Source of the DNA: Acidobacteriota bacterium
GTDB lineage: Bacteria > Acidobacteriota > Blastocatellia > UBA7656
Reading direction: 5' to 3'
NCBI GenBank assembly: GCA_016201275.1
Contig: JACQDB010000024.1
Span: 37,033 to 101,032, forward strand
DNA length: 64,000 nucleotides
The position numbers and the translations under genes were made by a program. Below are positions 44,150 through 53,549 of the stretch, one piece after another; position 1 is the first letter of the stretch, and each line of letters starts with the position of its first letter. The notes under the pieces are model-generated. The model ran no database searches. It saw only the letters and a program-made list of their open reading frames with translations, and was not told the origin of the DNA.

Positions 44150-44233
44150 GTACGGGCGACCCTGCGGTGGTCGCCCCTCCTTGCAATGCTTATGAGTTTC
44201 GCGGCGGGGCGACCACCGCAGGGTCGCCCGTAC
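44150..44233. repeat. palindrome with 28-bp perfect arms (GTACGGGCGACC type)
   Basis: Arms 44150-44177 and 44206-44233 match perfectly around a 28-nt loop. The outer 12 bp are the same as in the palindrome at 24718-24747. The remaining spacer 43983-44149 shows no gene. Confidence 0.85.
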
Positions 44234-44296
44234 CAACCAGATTGCACTTGATTTCCTCCACCATCCTAAGCAAGTCAGGTGCAGCGATTCTGTAGA

Positions 44297-44398
44297 TAGA
44301 GCGTGTTGCAGAATTCCAGCAACTGCCTATATGTTGTGGATGTTTACACCACCACACACAATATATGGATAGAAAACCCATTGATGCGACACGCTCTA
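44297..44398. mobile_element. 102-bp MITE, copy 2
   Basis: TA-flanked, TIR GAGCGTGTTGCAGAA at left and TGCGACACGCTC at right; 102 bp like the other copies. It ends 16 bp beyond the 3' end of the subtilisin-like gene. Confidence 0.85.
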
Positions 44399-44413
44399 TT
44401 TAAGCCACCATCC

Positions 44414-46432
44414 TTATCTATTGACGGCGGCGGTGGGATTGGCGGTGAACTCGCCGCGCAACACCAGTTCGTTGCGGGAATTATATACTTCGACGCGGCG
44501 CAGATTGGTCACCGGCCTTAAATTAGCGGGTAAAAATTGGTCGCCCGTGGCACTGGTAGAAAAGAAGGCGCGGATGAAACCCGATTCCACAGCGCGTGCG
44601 CCTAACCCAAAACCATCTACTACCAAACGGTAAACCGCGCCGCTTTGCAAGCCTTCGGCTTCGATTTTCAACTCCTGATAATCACCGAAAATTCTTACCG
44701 TTGCCTGGCCGCCCAAGCGTGCAGTCGCAGTGGTCGGCAGCAACCGCGCTTTCTTTTCAACCGACCGCCGCGTGGTTTCCGAAGAGCCAGTTTTGAAATC
44801 GCCTTGAAGAATAGCGACCCGCCCGGTATGGTCGCGCAGTTCAACGTGACCAATGCGAGTCACCGGATTGAGCGCATCGCTTAACGCCGGTTTGCCCGGC
44901 TCGGTTGAAAATTCAAACGTCAAGGAGCCGAGATTTGCCGACTTGCTCTCATCGCCGATGGGTACGCCATCAACGAACAAACGATAGGTGGTGCGAACAC
45001 TCAGAAAATAACCTTCGACGCGGAACAGTTGTTTGCTCCCGGCAACCGATATGGAAGCCTTGCCACGCGCTTCCGGTAGGATGGCGGTCGGCAGCAATTC
45101 AACCTCCGAATAAATATCCGCATAGGGCATGGCGGCGGTGGCGTCATGCACACTTTGCAGCGCGTTCAAAGGGTCTATGCGGCCTTTGCCGAGTTTGCCG
45201 ACAAAGCCGGGATTGGCTGCATCAATATTGACCGCCGTATCTTCGATGATTTTTTTGGCGTCGGGCAAGCGTGGTTCCAAGGCCAACAGCAAAGCGGCTT
45301 CGGCGGCAGCCAGCGGCGCGGCAAACGAAGTGCCGCTCCAAATGGCATAGCCGCCTTGAGCTTCATTCGGGTAGGCGCTGATCAATTTCACTCCCGGAGC
45401 GCAAACGTCAACGTGAGCGCCGAAGTTTGAGAACGAGGCTTTTTTGCTTTGTAAATCAATTGCTGCGACAGCAATGACTTCATCCAGCTTGGCGGGGAAT
45501 TGTTGAACCACTTCGTCGTTGTCATTGCCGACAGCGGCGACGACAACGATGCCGCGACTTCTGGCGTCGGTGATGGCTTCTTGCAACAGCGCGGAAGCTT
45601 CCGATGAGCCTAAGCTGAGATTGATAACCTGTGCGCCGTGATCGGCAGCGTACTTGACGGCAGCGGCTACCGTGAAAGCGTTGCCCATGCCATCCGGCCC
45701 GAAAGCGCGAATCGGCAGCAGGCGTGCTTCAGGCGCGAGTGTCGCAATCAATCCGGCGATGAAGGTGCCATGACCGGCTACAGATTTTTTCGGGTCATCA
45801 GGTTTATCTGTAGGGTCGTTGTCATTATCAACAAAGTCCCATCCCCAACTGTCATCAAGTAGCCCGTCGCCATCGTTATCGAAACCATCGTTTGCCAGAT
45901 CGGCGTTGCTGCGTTCATCGCGCCACAACTTGGACGAAAGCAGAGAGTGCGAACGGTCTATGCCAGTATCTATCAGGGCGATGACGACGCCCGTGCCACG
46001 CGAACGCAATTGCACATCGGAGAGTTTCAGCCACGAAAAAAAAGATTGCTGGGTAAGGTAATCCGTTTGCTGTAGTCCGGTGTTGGCAAAGCCATCAGGG
46101 AAACTGGTGGTCGAACGCCCAAACAGGCTGGGGCTAGTGACCAGCGGATTGAGTTCGGCGCTTAACACGTCTTCATCTTTGCTCAACCGCTTGCGCCATT
46201 TGTTCTCGCTTTTGTTGGCGGGCGTTGCCAATCGGTAAAAATTGGTGCCGTAAATTTGCTCGATAGTCTTGGTGCGCTGGCGCGCATTGATGGCGTCAAT
46301 CGTCGCGCCCGGCTTGATCTCCACCACGACTTCGCCTTTGATGTAGGGTCGAGCATCAGGCGTTTGCGCGTGAGACGCTGGGGCTGAAAACAGCACAAAA
46401 ACCAAGAGGGGAGTAAAGTATCTCAGATTCAT
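44414..46432 (-). CDS. exported subtilisin-like serine protease (S8 family)
   Basis: 672 residues from ATG 46432, with GAGGAA about 9 nt upstream. Signal peptide MNLRYFTPLLVFVLFSAPAS-HA at the start, then an inhibitor-like prodomain and the S8 catalytic domain with all three residues: VVIALIDTGID (D155), GHGTFIAGLIA (H221) and SGTSFAAPLA (S369). A DxDxDG-type calcium loop (FDNDGDGLLDDSW) lies between D and H. The C-terminal 230 residues contain two similar beta-rich repeats (GSKQLFRVEGYFLSVRTTYR and GGQATVRIFGDYQELKIEAE). It starts 18 bp after the TPR-CHAT gene, so the two proteases are likely coexpressed. Confidence 0.92.
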   Translation of the reverse strand: MNLRYFTPLLVFVLFSAPASHAQTPDARPYIKGEVVVEIKPGATIDAINARQRTKTIEQIYGTNFYRLATPANKSENKWRKRLSKDEDVLSAELNPLVTSPSLFGRSTTSFPDGFANTGLQQTDYLTQQSFFSWLKLSDVQLRSRGTGVVIALIDTGIDRSHSLLSSKLWRDERSNADLANDGFDNDGDGLLDDSWGWDFVDNDNDPTDKPDDPKKSVAGHGTFIAGLIATLAPEARLLPIRAFGPDGMGNAFTVAAAVKYAADHGAQVINLSLGSSEASALLQEAITDARSRGIVVVAAVGNDNDEVVQQFPAKLDEVIAVAAIDLQSKKASFSNFGAHVDVCAPGVKLISAYPNEAQGGYAIWSGTSFAAPLAAAEAALLLALEPRLPDAKKIIEDTAVNIDAANPGFVGKLGKGRIDPLNALQSVHDATAAMPYADIYSEVELLPTAILPEARGKASISVAGSKQLFRVEGYFLSVRTTYRLFVDGVPIGDESKSANLGSLTFEFSTEPGKPALSDALNPVTRIGHVELRDHTGRVAILQGDFKTGSSETTRRSVEKKARLLPTTATARLGGQATVRIFGDYQELKIEAEGLQSGAVYRLVVDGFGLGARAVESGFIRAFFSTSATGDQFLPANLRPVTNLRRVEVYNSRNELVLRGEFTANPTAAVNR

Positions 46433-46449
46433 AAAATTTTTCCTCAGCT

Positions 46450-49400
46450 TCAATTCGGGTTTCCCATCAACACAAAAGGTGCCCAGTAATACGGATGCCC
46501 GTAAGCGTCTTTGATGGCCAGTTGTGCGGCGCGTATGGCGGCGCGCTTGGTGTCACCAAGGCTAAGGCGCGAATACATCACGTCCATGAATTGCGCCGTA
46601 GAAATATCGTTTGCGGCCCACAGGCTGGCGACTAACGAAGGCGCTCCGGCGTACAAAAAACCGCGCATCAAACCGTGCAACTCATCGCCCGGAAAAATCA
46701 TATTCATTCCGGTGTGACAAGCCGACAAGGTGACCATCTCCGCTTGCAATTGCAAATCCATCAGGTTGTAAAAATGTAGGGGCGAGTCCGCCAACTGCAA
46801 AAACGAAAACATCGGATTGTCGCGGCGAAAATAGCTATGCGACGCAAGATGAAGGAAGCGCGCAGATGGCGCAAACTTCATTAAATTGCTCCGCGTTGCC
46901 TGATCTCCCAGCAGCGTAATCGCTTCGGGAAAGATGCGCTTCAAGGTATGAATCTCGGCTTCAATATTGGGCGTCTCCCGGTCGGCGACTCCAAAAGCGA
47001 CGACATCGCCTTTACGCAAGCGCATATTTGCAAGTGCCGTTGAAGCGCCGAAATCATTACGCGCTGGTTGGTTTCGCAAGCCCTTGCCACTCGGCTTGTC
47101 TGGCAATTCGTGGCGCATCTGTGTGCCGCGCTTACGACAAAGCCGCAACACGGCGGCGCTCGGCGCGTAAGAGATTTCAAAGCGGTCAATCAAATAGCCT
47201 CGGCGATCCAGCAAGGCGTGAAAAGGCACGTAATGCAGCGCCCCGTGCGGAATGATGATGAGTTTTTGGCAATTGAGTTGCGGCTCCAGCACGGCAAAAA
47301 CCTGGCGATAGATTTCAATTAAATGTTGATTGATGGCGTGATTGAGTTGCTCGAAATGTTCATCCGCGAATTGCGCGCCGTAGTTGAATTTTTCCAGTTG
47401 AAAGTTGAGCGCCGACATCGTGCGCTCAACCTCGCGTTTTGAGGCAATGCCGCGCACCAGTTTCATTTCATCACGCGAAGCAATAAAAGCGGAAACTTCG
47501 TCGCCGGTGGTGAAGTATTCGATTAAGTTTTCGCCCTCTTCGAGCGCCTCGCGCAAATCGGCAGAGGGTATCGCCTGCATTTGATGAAACTCTGCAAAAG
47601 CCGAACCAGCGGCCTCCATACGCCGGAAAAGCTGGGCGATTTGCCGTTCGCATTTTTCGATTTCGCGGTCATAACGCTCTAAGACTTTCACGCGGCGCTG
47701 TCCGCCTTTTTCATTTTCGAGATGAGTTTGAGCGCTGTACCAGTTCAAATTTTCCAGCAACTTGGCAAGCTGTTCACGCGCCTCGGTTTCGCTGTCGCCC
47801 GATTTCCCTTTGCGCGGTTTAGTGCCGCGCAACTGGCGCGCCAGCAAATCCGCCAGAGCGCGAGACTTCGAGGATTCAACCAGATGAAAGGCTTCTTCCC
47901 AACCGGGTTTGCCGCCTTCATCCAGACAGGCGCTGATGGCGTCTTCATAAACCTCAATCTTGTCACGCAGGAAAGAGGCTTTGAATTCATCAGCGGCAAC
48001 CGCACCGCGCAACGGCTCGATGATGGCAATGGCGCGACGAAAACTCTCCAAGGCAGCGCGAGGCTGTTGGGCGTGGCGCGCTATTTTTCCCAGCAGATGA
48101 TGGCATTGATAGGCGAGGGTGGGCGCGATGTGTTTTTCGATGGCACGAAGCGCGAGCTTCGCCAGCCGTTTTGCCGTGGCGTAGTCTTGAGATTGATAAG
48201 CAGCGCGAGCGATGAGCAAACGCGAGTAGGCAGCTTTGGTCAACAGCTTTTGTCTGGCAAACAGGCGTAAAGAATTTTCGGCGCGTTGCGTTGCGACAAG
48301 CGCATCATTTTGTTTGAGGGCAAGTTCCGCCAGATACAAATCAATCTGCGCGACAAAGTTGGCGTTTTGATTCTGAGCAAACACCTCACGCGCTTCTTTC
48401 AAGAAGCTTTCGGTTTGCTGGAATTGTCCCGCGCCCATTGCCGCCAGCGCGCATACGATGGTGGCCTGTGCGGATTCATAAGGCAACCCTAACTGTGCGA
48501 AGCCTGAGCGCGCTAGCGCCGCACTTTCCGCCGCATCATCAAAGGCGTTCAAGGCAAGCAAAATTTCGGCAATCTCTAAATCGCACCAAGTGACAAGCTC
48601 CGTGCCGCCTATGGCAGAGATTTGTTCGCGTATTTGATAATAGCTGGTGAGCGCAGCAGTGTAGTTGCCACGCAGGAATTTGATGTAAGCGATTTTTGAT
48701 CGCGCCTGCGCGGCCTTCAACTTCTGCCCGACTCTGCCCCAACTTTTGGCGGCGCTTTCCAGCAAAGCAATGGCTTCATCCGGTCTGTCAATTTCGGTGC
48801 AGACATTTGAGATGCTTAGAGCAACATGAGCGCGCATGGATGATTCACCGTTCCCGGCGAAAATGTCGCGAGCTTTATTATAATATTCAAGAGCTTGTTT
48901 ATAGCGGTCGAGCCTGTAGTAAATATTCCCTACATTGATTTCGAGTTGGGCGAGTTGCACGGGGTCGCTTTGCGCCAGCACGCGCCGTGCAGAACGGGCA
49001 ACGCGCAGCGCCTCTGTGTAGCGACCGGTTTCGGTGAGCGTGTCTATCTGTTGCTTCTGAATCATCGCAGCTTCTTTGATGAGCCGCGCACCTTGCAACG
49101 TCTTTATGGCGCTCTCATAAAAATCGTATGCCTTGGCGTGTTGTCCAAATAGATGCAGCAAACGCCCACGGCTTGCTTCGGCGAACGCCTTTGAAATTTC
49201 GTCATCCGTCAACTGCGCCAATTGCTCAAGGCGTTCGACAAGGCGTGATGCAATGTTGAGGTCTGTGTAAACCAGACGGTCAACTTCGAGTTTGAGCGCA
49301 GCAAACATCTTCCAACCCATTTGACGGCGGGGTTGGTCGAGAAACGCTTCGAGGCTTTCGGCGTTCATCAATTGGTTGGCCAGCGCTTTGCTCAAGATAA

Positions 49401-49455
49401 TCTTTCGGTGAATATGCCTTCCCTGCTTCGTGTCCAATAGAAACGGGTAAGACAC
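46450..49455 (-). CDS. TPR-CHAT protease
   Basis: 1001 residues. The N-terminal two thirds is a string of about ten TPR-like helical repeats (for example PVQLAQLEINVGNIYYRLDR, KQALEYYNKARDIFAGNGES, PRAALESFRRAIAIIEPLRG). The C-terminal part is a CHAT domain, a caspase-like cysteine protease: LHLASHSYF supplies the His (about 873) and VTLSACHTGMN the Cys (about 913), followed by LMRGFLYAGAPSLVASLWAA and AIKDAYGHPYYWAPFVLMG. The start is GTG at 49455 without a good Shine-Dalgarno; an ATG 29 codons in is possible. No signal peptide, so cytoplasmic, unlike the S8 protease next door. Known TPR-CHAT proteases cleave partner proteins on sensing a trigger. Confidence 0.92.
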   Translation of the reverse strand: MSYPFLLDTKQGRHIHRKIILSKALANQLMNAESLEAFLDQPRRQMGWKMFAALKLEVDRLVYTDLNIASRLVERLEQLAQLTDDEISKAFAEASRGRLLHLFGQHAKAYDFYESAIKTLQGARLIKEAAMIQKQQIDTLTETGRYTEALRVARSARRVLAQSDPVQLAQLEINVGNIYYRLDRYKQALEYYNKARDIFAGNGESSMRAHVALSISNVCTEIDRPDEAIALLESAAKSWGRVGQKLKAAQARSKIAYIKFLRGNYTAALTSYYQIREQISAIGGTELVTWCDLEIAEILLALNAFDDAAESAALARSGFAQLGLPYESAQATIVCALAAMGAGQFQQTESFLKEAREVFAQNQNANFVAQIDLYLAELALKQNDALVATQRAENSLRLFARQKLLTKAAYSRLLIARAAYQSQDYATAKRLAKLALRAIEKHIAPTLAYQCHHLLGKIARHAQQPRAALESFRRAIAIIEPLRGAVAADEFKASFLRDKIEVYEDAISACLDEGGKPGWEEAFHLVESSKSRALADLLARQLRGTKPRKGKSGDSETEAREQLAKLLENLNWYSAQTHLENEKGGQRRVKVLERYDREIEKCERQIAQLFRRMEAAGSAFAEFHQMQAIPSADLREALEEGENLIEYFTTGDEVSAFIASRDEMKLVRGIASKREVERTMSALNFQLEKFNYGAQFADEHFEQLNHAINQHLIEIYRQVFAVLEPQLNCQKLIIIPHGALHYVPFHALLDRRGYLIDRFEISYAPSAAVLRLCRKRGTQMRHELPDKPSGKGLRNQPARNDFGASTALANMRLRKGDVVAFGVADRETPNIEAEIHTLKRIFPEAITLLGDQATRSNLMKFAPSARFLHLASHSYFRRDNPMFSFLQLADSPLHFYNLMDLQLQAEMVTLSACHTGMNMIFPGDELHGLMRGFLYAGAPSLVASLWAANDISTAQFMDVMYSRLSLGDTKRAAIRAAQLAIKDAYGHPYYWAPFVLMGNPN

Positions 49456-49491
49456 GCTCTGAGTAGTGATACCGAAGTGGCGAAGTAAATT

Positions 49492-49547
49492 GGTTGAGAG
49501 GCGGCCTCTGACTGCCAGAATACGCGGTCAGAGGCCGCTTCTCAACC
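49492..49547. repeat. REP-like palindrome upstream of the CHAT gene
   Basis: Arms GGTTGAGAG + GCGGCCTCTGAC (49492-49512) and GTCAGAGGCCGC + TTCTCAACC (49527-49547), one mismatch; same family as 16338-16390. Confidence 0.8.
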
Positions 49548-49719
49548 AACGGGGCTCTCCGTTGGTTTTGCCATTCGGCGTAAAATCTGGCTGCCGATTT
49601 CCCGTGGTGGTTATTCGTTCAGCTTTCCTCACACCTGAAAGCTGCCGTGGACTCGCCGCCAGAAGATGGCGCGGCGCTCTCCCCAACGCCGCGTCAGCAA
49701 AACGGGAAACCGGAAACCA

Positions 49720-50358
49720 TTATGCAACAGGCAAACCGACGACTGTGATACTAATTTCGTCGGTTTCGATTTGCAGATCGTAATGGCCATGCTCCAAGGC
49801 GGCAAGGGCAAACTCCCCGAACCGATTGGTCATGGTCGAGAGTATCTTTTGCCCTTCGCGCACCAGGTGGCATTCCAGACCGGCGACCGATTCGAATTTG
49901 AATTCGCCTTCGCGCAGAATCTGGCCGCTCAAGGCGGCGCGGCTTTCGTCCACCGCCGCCATCTGCAAATCTATGCTGTAGTCGTTAGCTCGATAAAGCA
50001 ATTGCCGGTCGGATGCCGCCGCCGAACGCGCTCCGGTAAGCGCCGGACGCGATACGCTGTCAAAGACCAGGGCCGCAATGACGCGCCCCAAATCGGCAAA
50101 GCGTGGGCGGCGCGAGACCGGCGTTTCAAATAACTTGACGGCGCGGCGCAAAACCCACGGCGGCGCGTCCTGAGTGTCATCGCTGGCAGTAATGGTTTTG
50201 AACTTCGCATACCACGCTTGATTGGCGGCGCACCTCGCGCAACCGCTGGCGAGATGCGCGGCGATAGCTTCGTGCGAGACGAAGCCAGCGGCGCTCACCG
50301 TGTCGCTGGCTTCGCTCTCTACAAAGGCGATTAAGTTGTCGAAGGAAGGGCAGTTCAT
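49720..50358 (-). CDS. zinc-finger (anti-sigma-like) protein with carboxypeptidase-regulatory-like tail
   Basis: 212 residues. The N-terminus has Cys3 and HLASGCARCAAN, an H-x3-C-x2-C arrangement like the zinc-binding anti-sigma fold (ZAS). The middle (PPWVLRRAVKLFETP, RVIAALVFDSVSRPALTGAR) is a segment often seen after that motif in uncharacterised sigma-associated proteins. The last 80 residues (ALSGQILREGEFKFESVAGL, HLVREGQKILSTMTNRFGEF) look like a carboxypeptidase-regulatory beta-sandwich. No membrane span is visible. AGGAAAA lies upstream of ATG 50358. Placed between the DUF5666 and CHAT genes; may bind the ECF sigma factor, but this is inference. Confidence 0.65.
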   Translation of the reverse strand: MNCPSFDNLIAFVESEASDTVSAAGFVSHEAIAAHLASGCARCAANQAWYAKFKTITASDDTQDAPPWVLRRAVKLFETPVSRRPRFADLGRVIAALVFDSVSRPALTGARSAAASDRQLLYRANDYSIDLQMAAVDESRAALSGQILREGEFKFESVAGLECHLVREGQKILSTMTNRFGEFALAALEHGHYDLQIETDEISITVVGLPVA

Positions 50359-50485
50359 AATGCAAATTTTCCTGATGAAAGAGCGCGTTGGAAATCCCGC
50401 GCTCTTTCATCTGTAAAGCTTCAGACGAGGCGGAAAATTCTCTCTTGCGGCTGACGAGCTTGCTCCTCGCCTGCGCCCAAGATGC

Positions 50486-51721
50486 TTAACGCGGGGTCCG
50501 CGCCCGTCGCGCCGTGATGGCCGTAGCCGTCAAGGTGTCGCGACAGAAGCGCACTTCGACGCGCATACCAGCCAGTAAATCGCTCAACCGTGCCGCCTGA
50601 CCGTTCAAGGTTATGGTGGTGCGTTCGTTGACGCTGAGAGTGAGCGCCGCGCCGCCGTCCGCAGGCGTCACCGTAAGGCTGCCCGTGCCGACGCTGGCAA
50701 CTGTGCCAACAACGCTTTCCAGCGTGCAATCACCACCGCCGCCGCCGCTGCCGCCTTCAGCCGCGATTTGTGTCGCCACCAAAGACGCGCTGTCGTAAGT
50801 CGCACGCACTGCCATACCGACGCGCAACTGGTCGGCGCTGGCAGGCTGGCCGTTGAGGGTGATGGTCGTGCTTGGCGAAATAGACAACTGCACCGCATCA
50901 CCGGCAACCAGAGGCGTGATGGTGATTACCGTCCCTTCCAGGCTGCGTATATGTCCGGCGACTTCCGCCGATGAAGTGGCAATGATGCGCGCCGCTACGG
51001 AAGTTGCCGCGAAATAACTGGCCGCCACTTGATAACCGCGCTTCAAATCGGCAAGCGTGGCGGGTCGGCCATTCAAAGAAAGCGTCGTAGAGGAAGTGAC
51101 CGTGAGCGTCAACACCTTATCGCCGGTGGCAATCGTCAAACTGTCTGCGCCTACATCGCGCACGATGCCGCGCACTTCGGCCAAGCCTTCGGCAGTGATT
51201 CGCAGCGCTTCAAAATTGGTATCGTTATACAAAGCCCCGGCAGAAAACCCACGCGCTAAATCGGCGAGGCTTGCCGGGCGACCATCCAAAGTAATCTGCG
51301 TGTTGGGCGACACATGAAGAGTGACGGCACTGCCCTGACGCGGCAATATGGTCAGCATAGAGGCCGCCGTATCCACGCCTTCAATCACGCCTTCGACGCG
51401 CACTTCATGCGAGACGGTTTCGCCACGCGCAGTGATTTGCGTAGCCAACAATGTCACGTTGTCATAAACCCCGTCAACGAAGTCGCCCACCAGTAAATCG
51501 CTTAATCGGGCGGGCTCGCCGTTGCGGGTAATTGCGGTGCTGTCATTGGTATTCAACACCACTGTGGCATCGCGGCGCGTGTGGATGGTGACGGTATGAT
51601 TCTCTACATTGACGGCGCGAATATCACCGCGCACGCGAGCATTTTCGGCTTGTACTTCGGATGTCAACATGGGGACCAACAGTAGCATGGCAGTCATCAG
51701 TAAATGTCCAAACAATTTCAT
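50486..51721 (-). CDS. exported protein with five DUF5666-type repeats
   Basis: 411 residues from ATG 51721, chosen for AGGAGA upstream and because MKLFGHLLMTAMLLLVPM begins a signal peptide. The mature protein is five tandem repeats of about 70 residues, each with a strand block like VRGDIRAVNVENHTVTIHTR, a core S-T-T-I-T-L-N-G-x-P-A, and a closing Y/F...T-x-I-x-A-x-G. This matches DUF5666, a beta-barrel-like repeat of unknown function. A glycine-rich linker precedes the last repeat. It lies 89 bp after the sigma factor gene. Confidence 0.78.
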   Translation of the reverse strand: MKLFGHLLMTAMLLLVPMLTSEVQAENARVRGDIRAVNVENHTVTIHTRRDATVVLNTNDSTAITRNGEPARLSDLLVGDFVDGVYDNVTLLATQITARGETVSHEVRVEGVIEGVDTAASMLTILPRQGSAVTLHVSPNTQITLDGRPASLADLARGFSAGALYNDTNFEALRITAEGLAEVRGIVRDVGADSLTIATGDKVLTLTVTSSTTLSLNGRPATLADLKRGYQVAASYFAATSVAARIIATSSAEVAGHIRSLEGTVITITPLVAGDAVQLSISPSTTITLNGQPASADQLRVGMAVRATYDSASLVATQIAAEGGSGGGGGDCTLESVVGTVASVGTGSLTVTPADGGAALTLSVNERTTITLNGQAARLSDLLAGMRVEVRFCRDTLTATAITARRARTPR

Positions 51722-51809
51722 AATTCTCGATCTCCTATTTTTTTTATCTCGGCTTCTGGCTACGTAGTCCGAGTAATGGAGAGGGAGGGGGTGAGAAAAA
51801 TACAATCGG

Positions 51810-52418
51810 CTAAATTTTTTTTTCCAAATCTTTTTTGAGCTTTTGCAGACAGCGGGCGCGGTTCGGGCCTATGGAGGCGACAGGAAGGTTCAGGCGTGCG
51901 GCGATGTCCGCATAGCTCAACCCGTCGTGGTGATAAAACAGTAGTGCAATTAATTCGCGGCAGCGCTCTGGCAAACGCTCTATGGCCTCGCGGACGATTT
52001 GTTGTTGCTCGAAGGCCAGGCGCTGGTCATCGGCGAGGGGTTCGCCGGAAGCCAGTTCGCTGAGTTTATCCGCAGGGTCGTCGGGGTCGCGGTTTTCCGC
52101 AGGACTTTCGCGCCGCCATTGCGCCGCTACGCGCCAGCACTCGCGTGTCGTGGTGGTCATCAACCACGAAAAAAGCTTCTCCTGCTGGCGCAGCGATGGC
52201 AGCTTTTTCAGCAGGATTAAACAGACCGATTGAAATACATCGGCGGCGTCCACTGATGAAAACCCTTGTTTGACGGGGATGGAATAGATCAGCCGTTGAT
52301 AACGCCGAATCAGGCTTTCCCACGCTTGTGCATCATTGTCCAGACAGGCGGCAACGAGTTCGCGGTCACTACATTGCGCGTAGTCTAGGGCGATTGCGTT
52401 ATCAAAAGGCTTGGTCAT
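51810..52418 (-). CDS. ECF-type RNA polymerase sigma factor
   Basis: 202 residues. Region 2: DNDAQAWESLIRRYQRLIYS followed by DAADVFQSVCLILLKKLPSL and FSWLMTTTTRECW; region 4: AIERLPERCRELIALLFYHH and LSYADIAARLNLPVASIGPN, ending RARCLQKLKKDLEKKI. It is the first gene of the cluster leading to the TPR-CHAT and S8 proteases and probably regulates it or a wider regulon. The linker between regions 2 and 4 is fairly long (about 35 residues, acidic). Confidence 0.92.
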   Translation of the reverse strand: MTKPFDNAIALDYAQCSDRELVAACLDNDAQAWESLIRRYQRLIYSIPVKQGFSSVDAADVFQSVCLILLKKLPSLRQQEKLFSWLMTTTTRECWRVAAQWRRESPAENRDPDDPADKLSELASGEPLADDQRLAFEQQQIVREAIERLPERCRELIALLFYHHDGLSYADIAARLNLPVASIGPNRARCLQKLKKDLEKKI

Positions 52419-52576
52419 TCGTCACAAGTCATCCGTCATTTGCTGCTCATACTATGCCGACACTCTACAACGAGGCGAAGGGGAAACGAAAGACTAATGA
52501 CAAAGGCAGCGATTTTTCCATCGCGTGCGACGAGAGTTAGGCCGTGGTCGCCCATAAAAAGAAAGCCCGCGTAACG

Positions 52577-52973
52577 ACCCAGCCCTCTTTGCCCGCAAGG
52601 GCGTAGGAGATTAGCCCGTGCTACAGGCACTGGAAAAAGTTGAGCAAATGCTGCGCGCCCTGAAAGGGTGCAGGAGATGAATTGCTGCAAACCTCCTGCA
52701 CCCTTTCAGGGCGCGACCGTCAAACCACTTTCGCCTTCCCGTGGCTTTCCCACGGGCTAATCTCCTGTGCGCCTCTGGCGCAAAAACTAATTCTCGTGGC
52801 TTTCCCACGGGCTAATCTCCGCTGCGCCTCCGGCGCAAAAACTAAGGGAAGGGGAAGAAAATATAATCCCATGATTCCCGTTGAGCAGCGCTCTCTGACC
52901 GCTGACTTGGCTCTCCGGTGCGCCGTAGGCGCAACAACGAAGCGACCAGCAATTTTCAAACCGGCTGAGTAGC
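52577..52973. repeat. composite repeat island, copy A
   Basis: Contains, in order, a GC-rich block (52577-52633), an inverted CTGAAAGGG module (52653-52676 / 52693-52715), two tandem units of about 50-55 bp beginning GTGGCTTTCCCACGGGC (52741-52845), a REP fragment near 52880, and AGCAATTTTCAAACCGGCTG (from 52949). The same modules occur in inverted order at 61.9-62.2 kb. No gene is seen in 52419-53205. Confidence 0.75.
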
Positions 52974-53075
52974 TAGAGCCTGTCGCAGAAATGGATATTT
53001 TGTCCATATATTGTGTGTGATAGTTTAACCATCTACAACATCTGGGCGTTTTCTGGGATTCTGCAACACGCTCTA
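52974..53075. mobile_element. 102-bp MITE, copy 3
   Basis: TA-flanked; TIR GAGCCTGTCGCAGAA and TTCTGCAACACGCTC, 13 of 15 positions complementary. 130 bp from tRNA-His and adjacent to repeat island A. Confidence 0.85.
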
Positions 53076-53205
53076 GCTACAAGCCCGCGCTATGGTCTTC
53101 CTGATAGCAGACGGATTGAGTGGATGAAGCGGATCAAACAAACAAAACAGCCGCCCGGTTGGACGGCTTTGGTGTGGACACAACCATGACAATTTTGCGA
53201 ACGAG

Positions 53206-53280
53206 GGAGAGTGATGGGTCTCGAACCCACGACCTCCAGGGCCACAACCTGGCGCTCTAACCGACTGAGCTACACTCTCC
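53206..53280 (-). tRNA. tRNA-His (GTG anticodon)
   Basis: Full cloverleaf on the minus strand: acceptor GAGAGTG/CACTCTC, D arm GCTC/GAGC, anticodon stem CCAGG/CCTGG with loop TTGTGGC (anticodon GTG), T arm GTGGG TTCGAGA CCCAT. An extra 5' G (53280, G-1) opposite discriminator C73 (53206) is the hallmark of tRNA-His. CCA is not encoded. Confidence 0.97.
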
Positions 53281-53549
53281 ATGCAATCTTCATTTTGGCG
53301 AAGATTTGACGAAGCATTACTTTCGCTTAAAGCGGTTGCTTTTGTCAACGCTGGCAAAAAAATGTCGCGTTGACACTGCCATGACGGTCATATAAACTTG
53401 AGCGTTCAGTGGCGCTTGAGCAAAGCCACTGAGATTTCTTCTTAATGAATCAACTGCCAACCAGGGGCTTGGCATGAGGCATCCTATTTCGGCAAAACTT
53501 TTTCACAACCGCATGAAGTTTGGTCAGCGGAAGACAAGGGAGGATAGCG

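Noticed and set aside
52419..53205. Small protein genes in the repeat island
   Set aside because: All frames there are made of repeat modules that recur in inverted form at 61.9-62.2 kb and lack ribosome-binding sites.
53073..53357. 94-codon minus-strand frame
   Set aside because: It includes the whole tRNA-His gene and has no ribosome-binding site.
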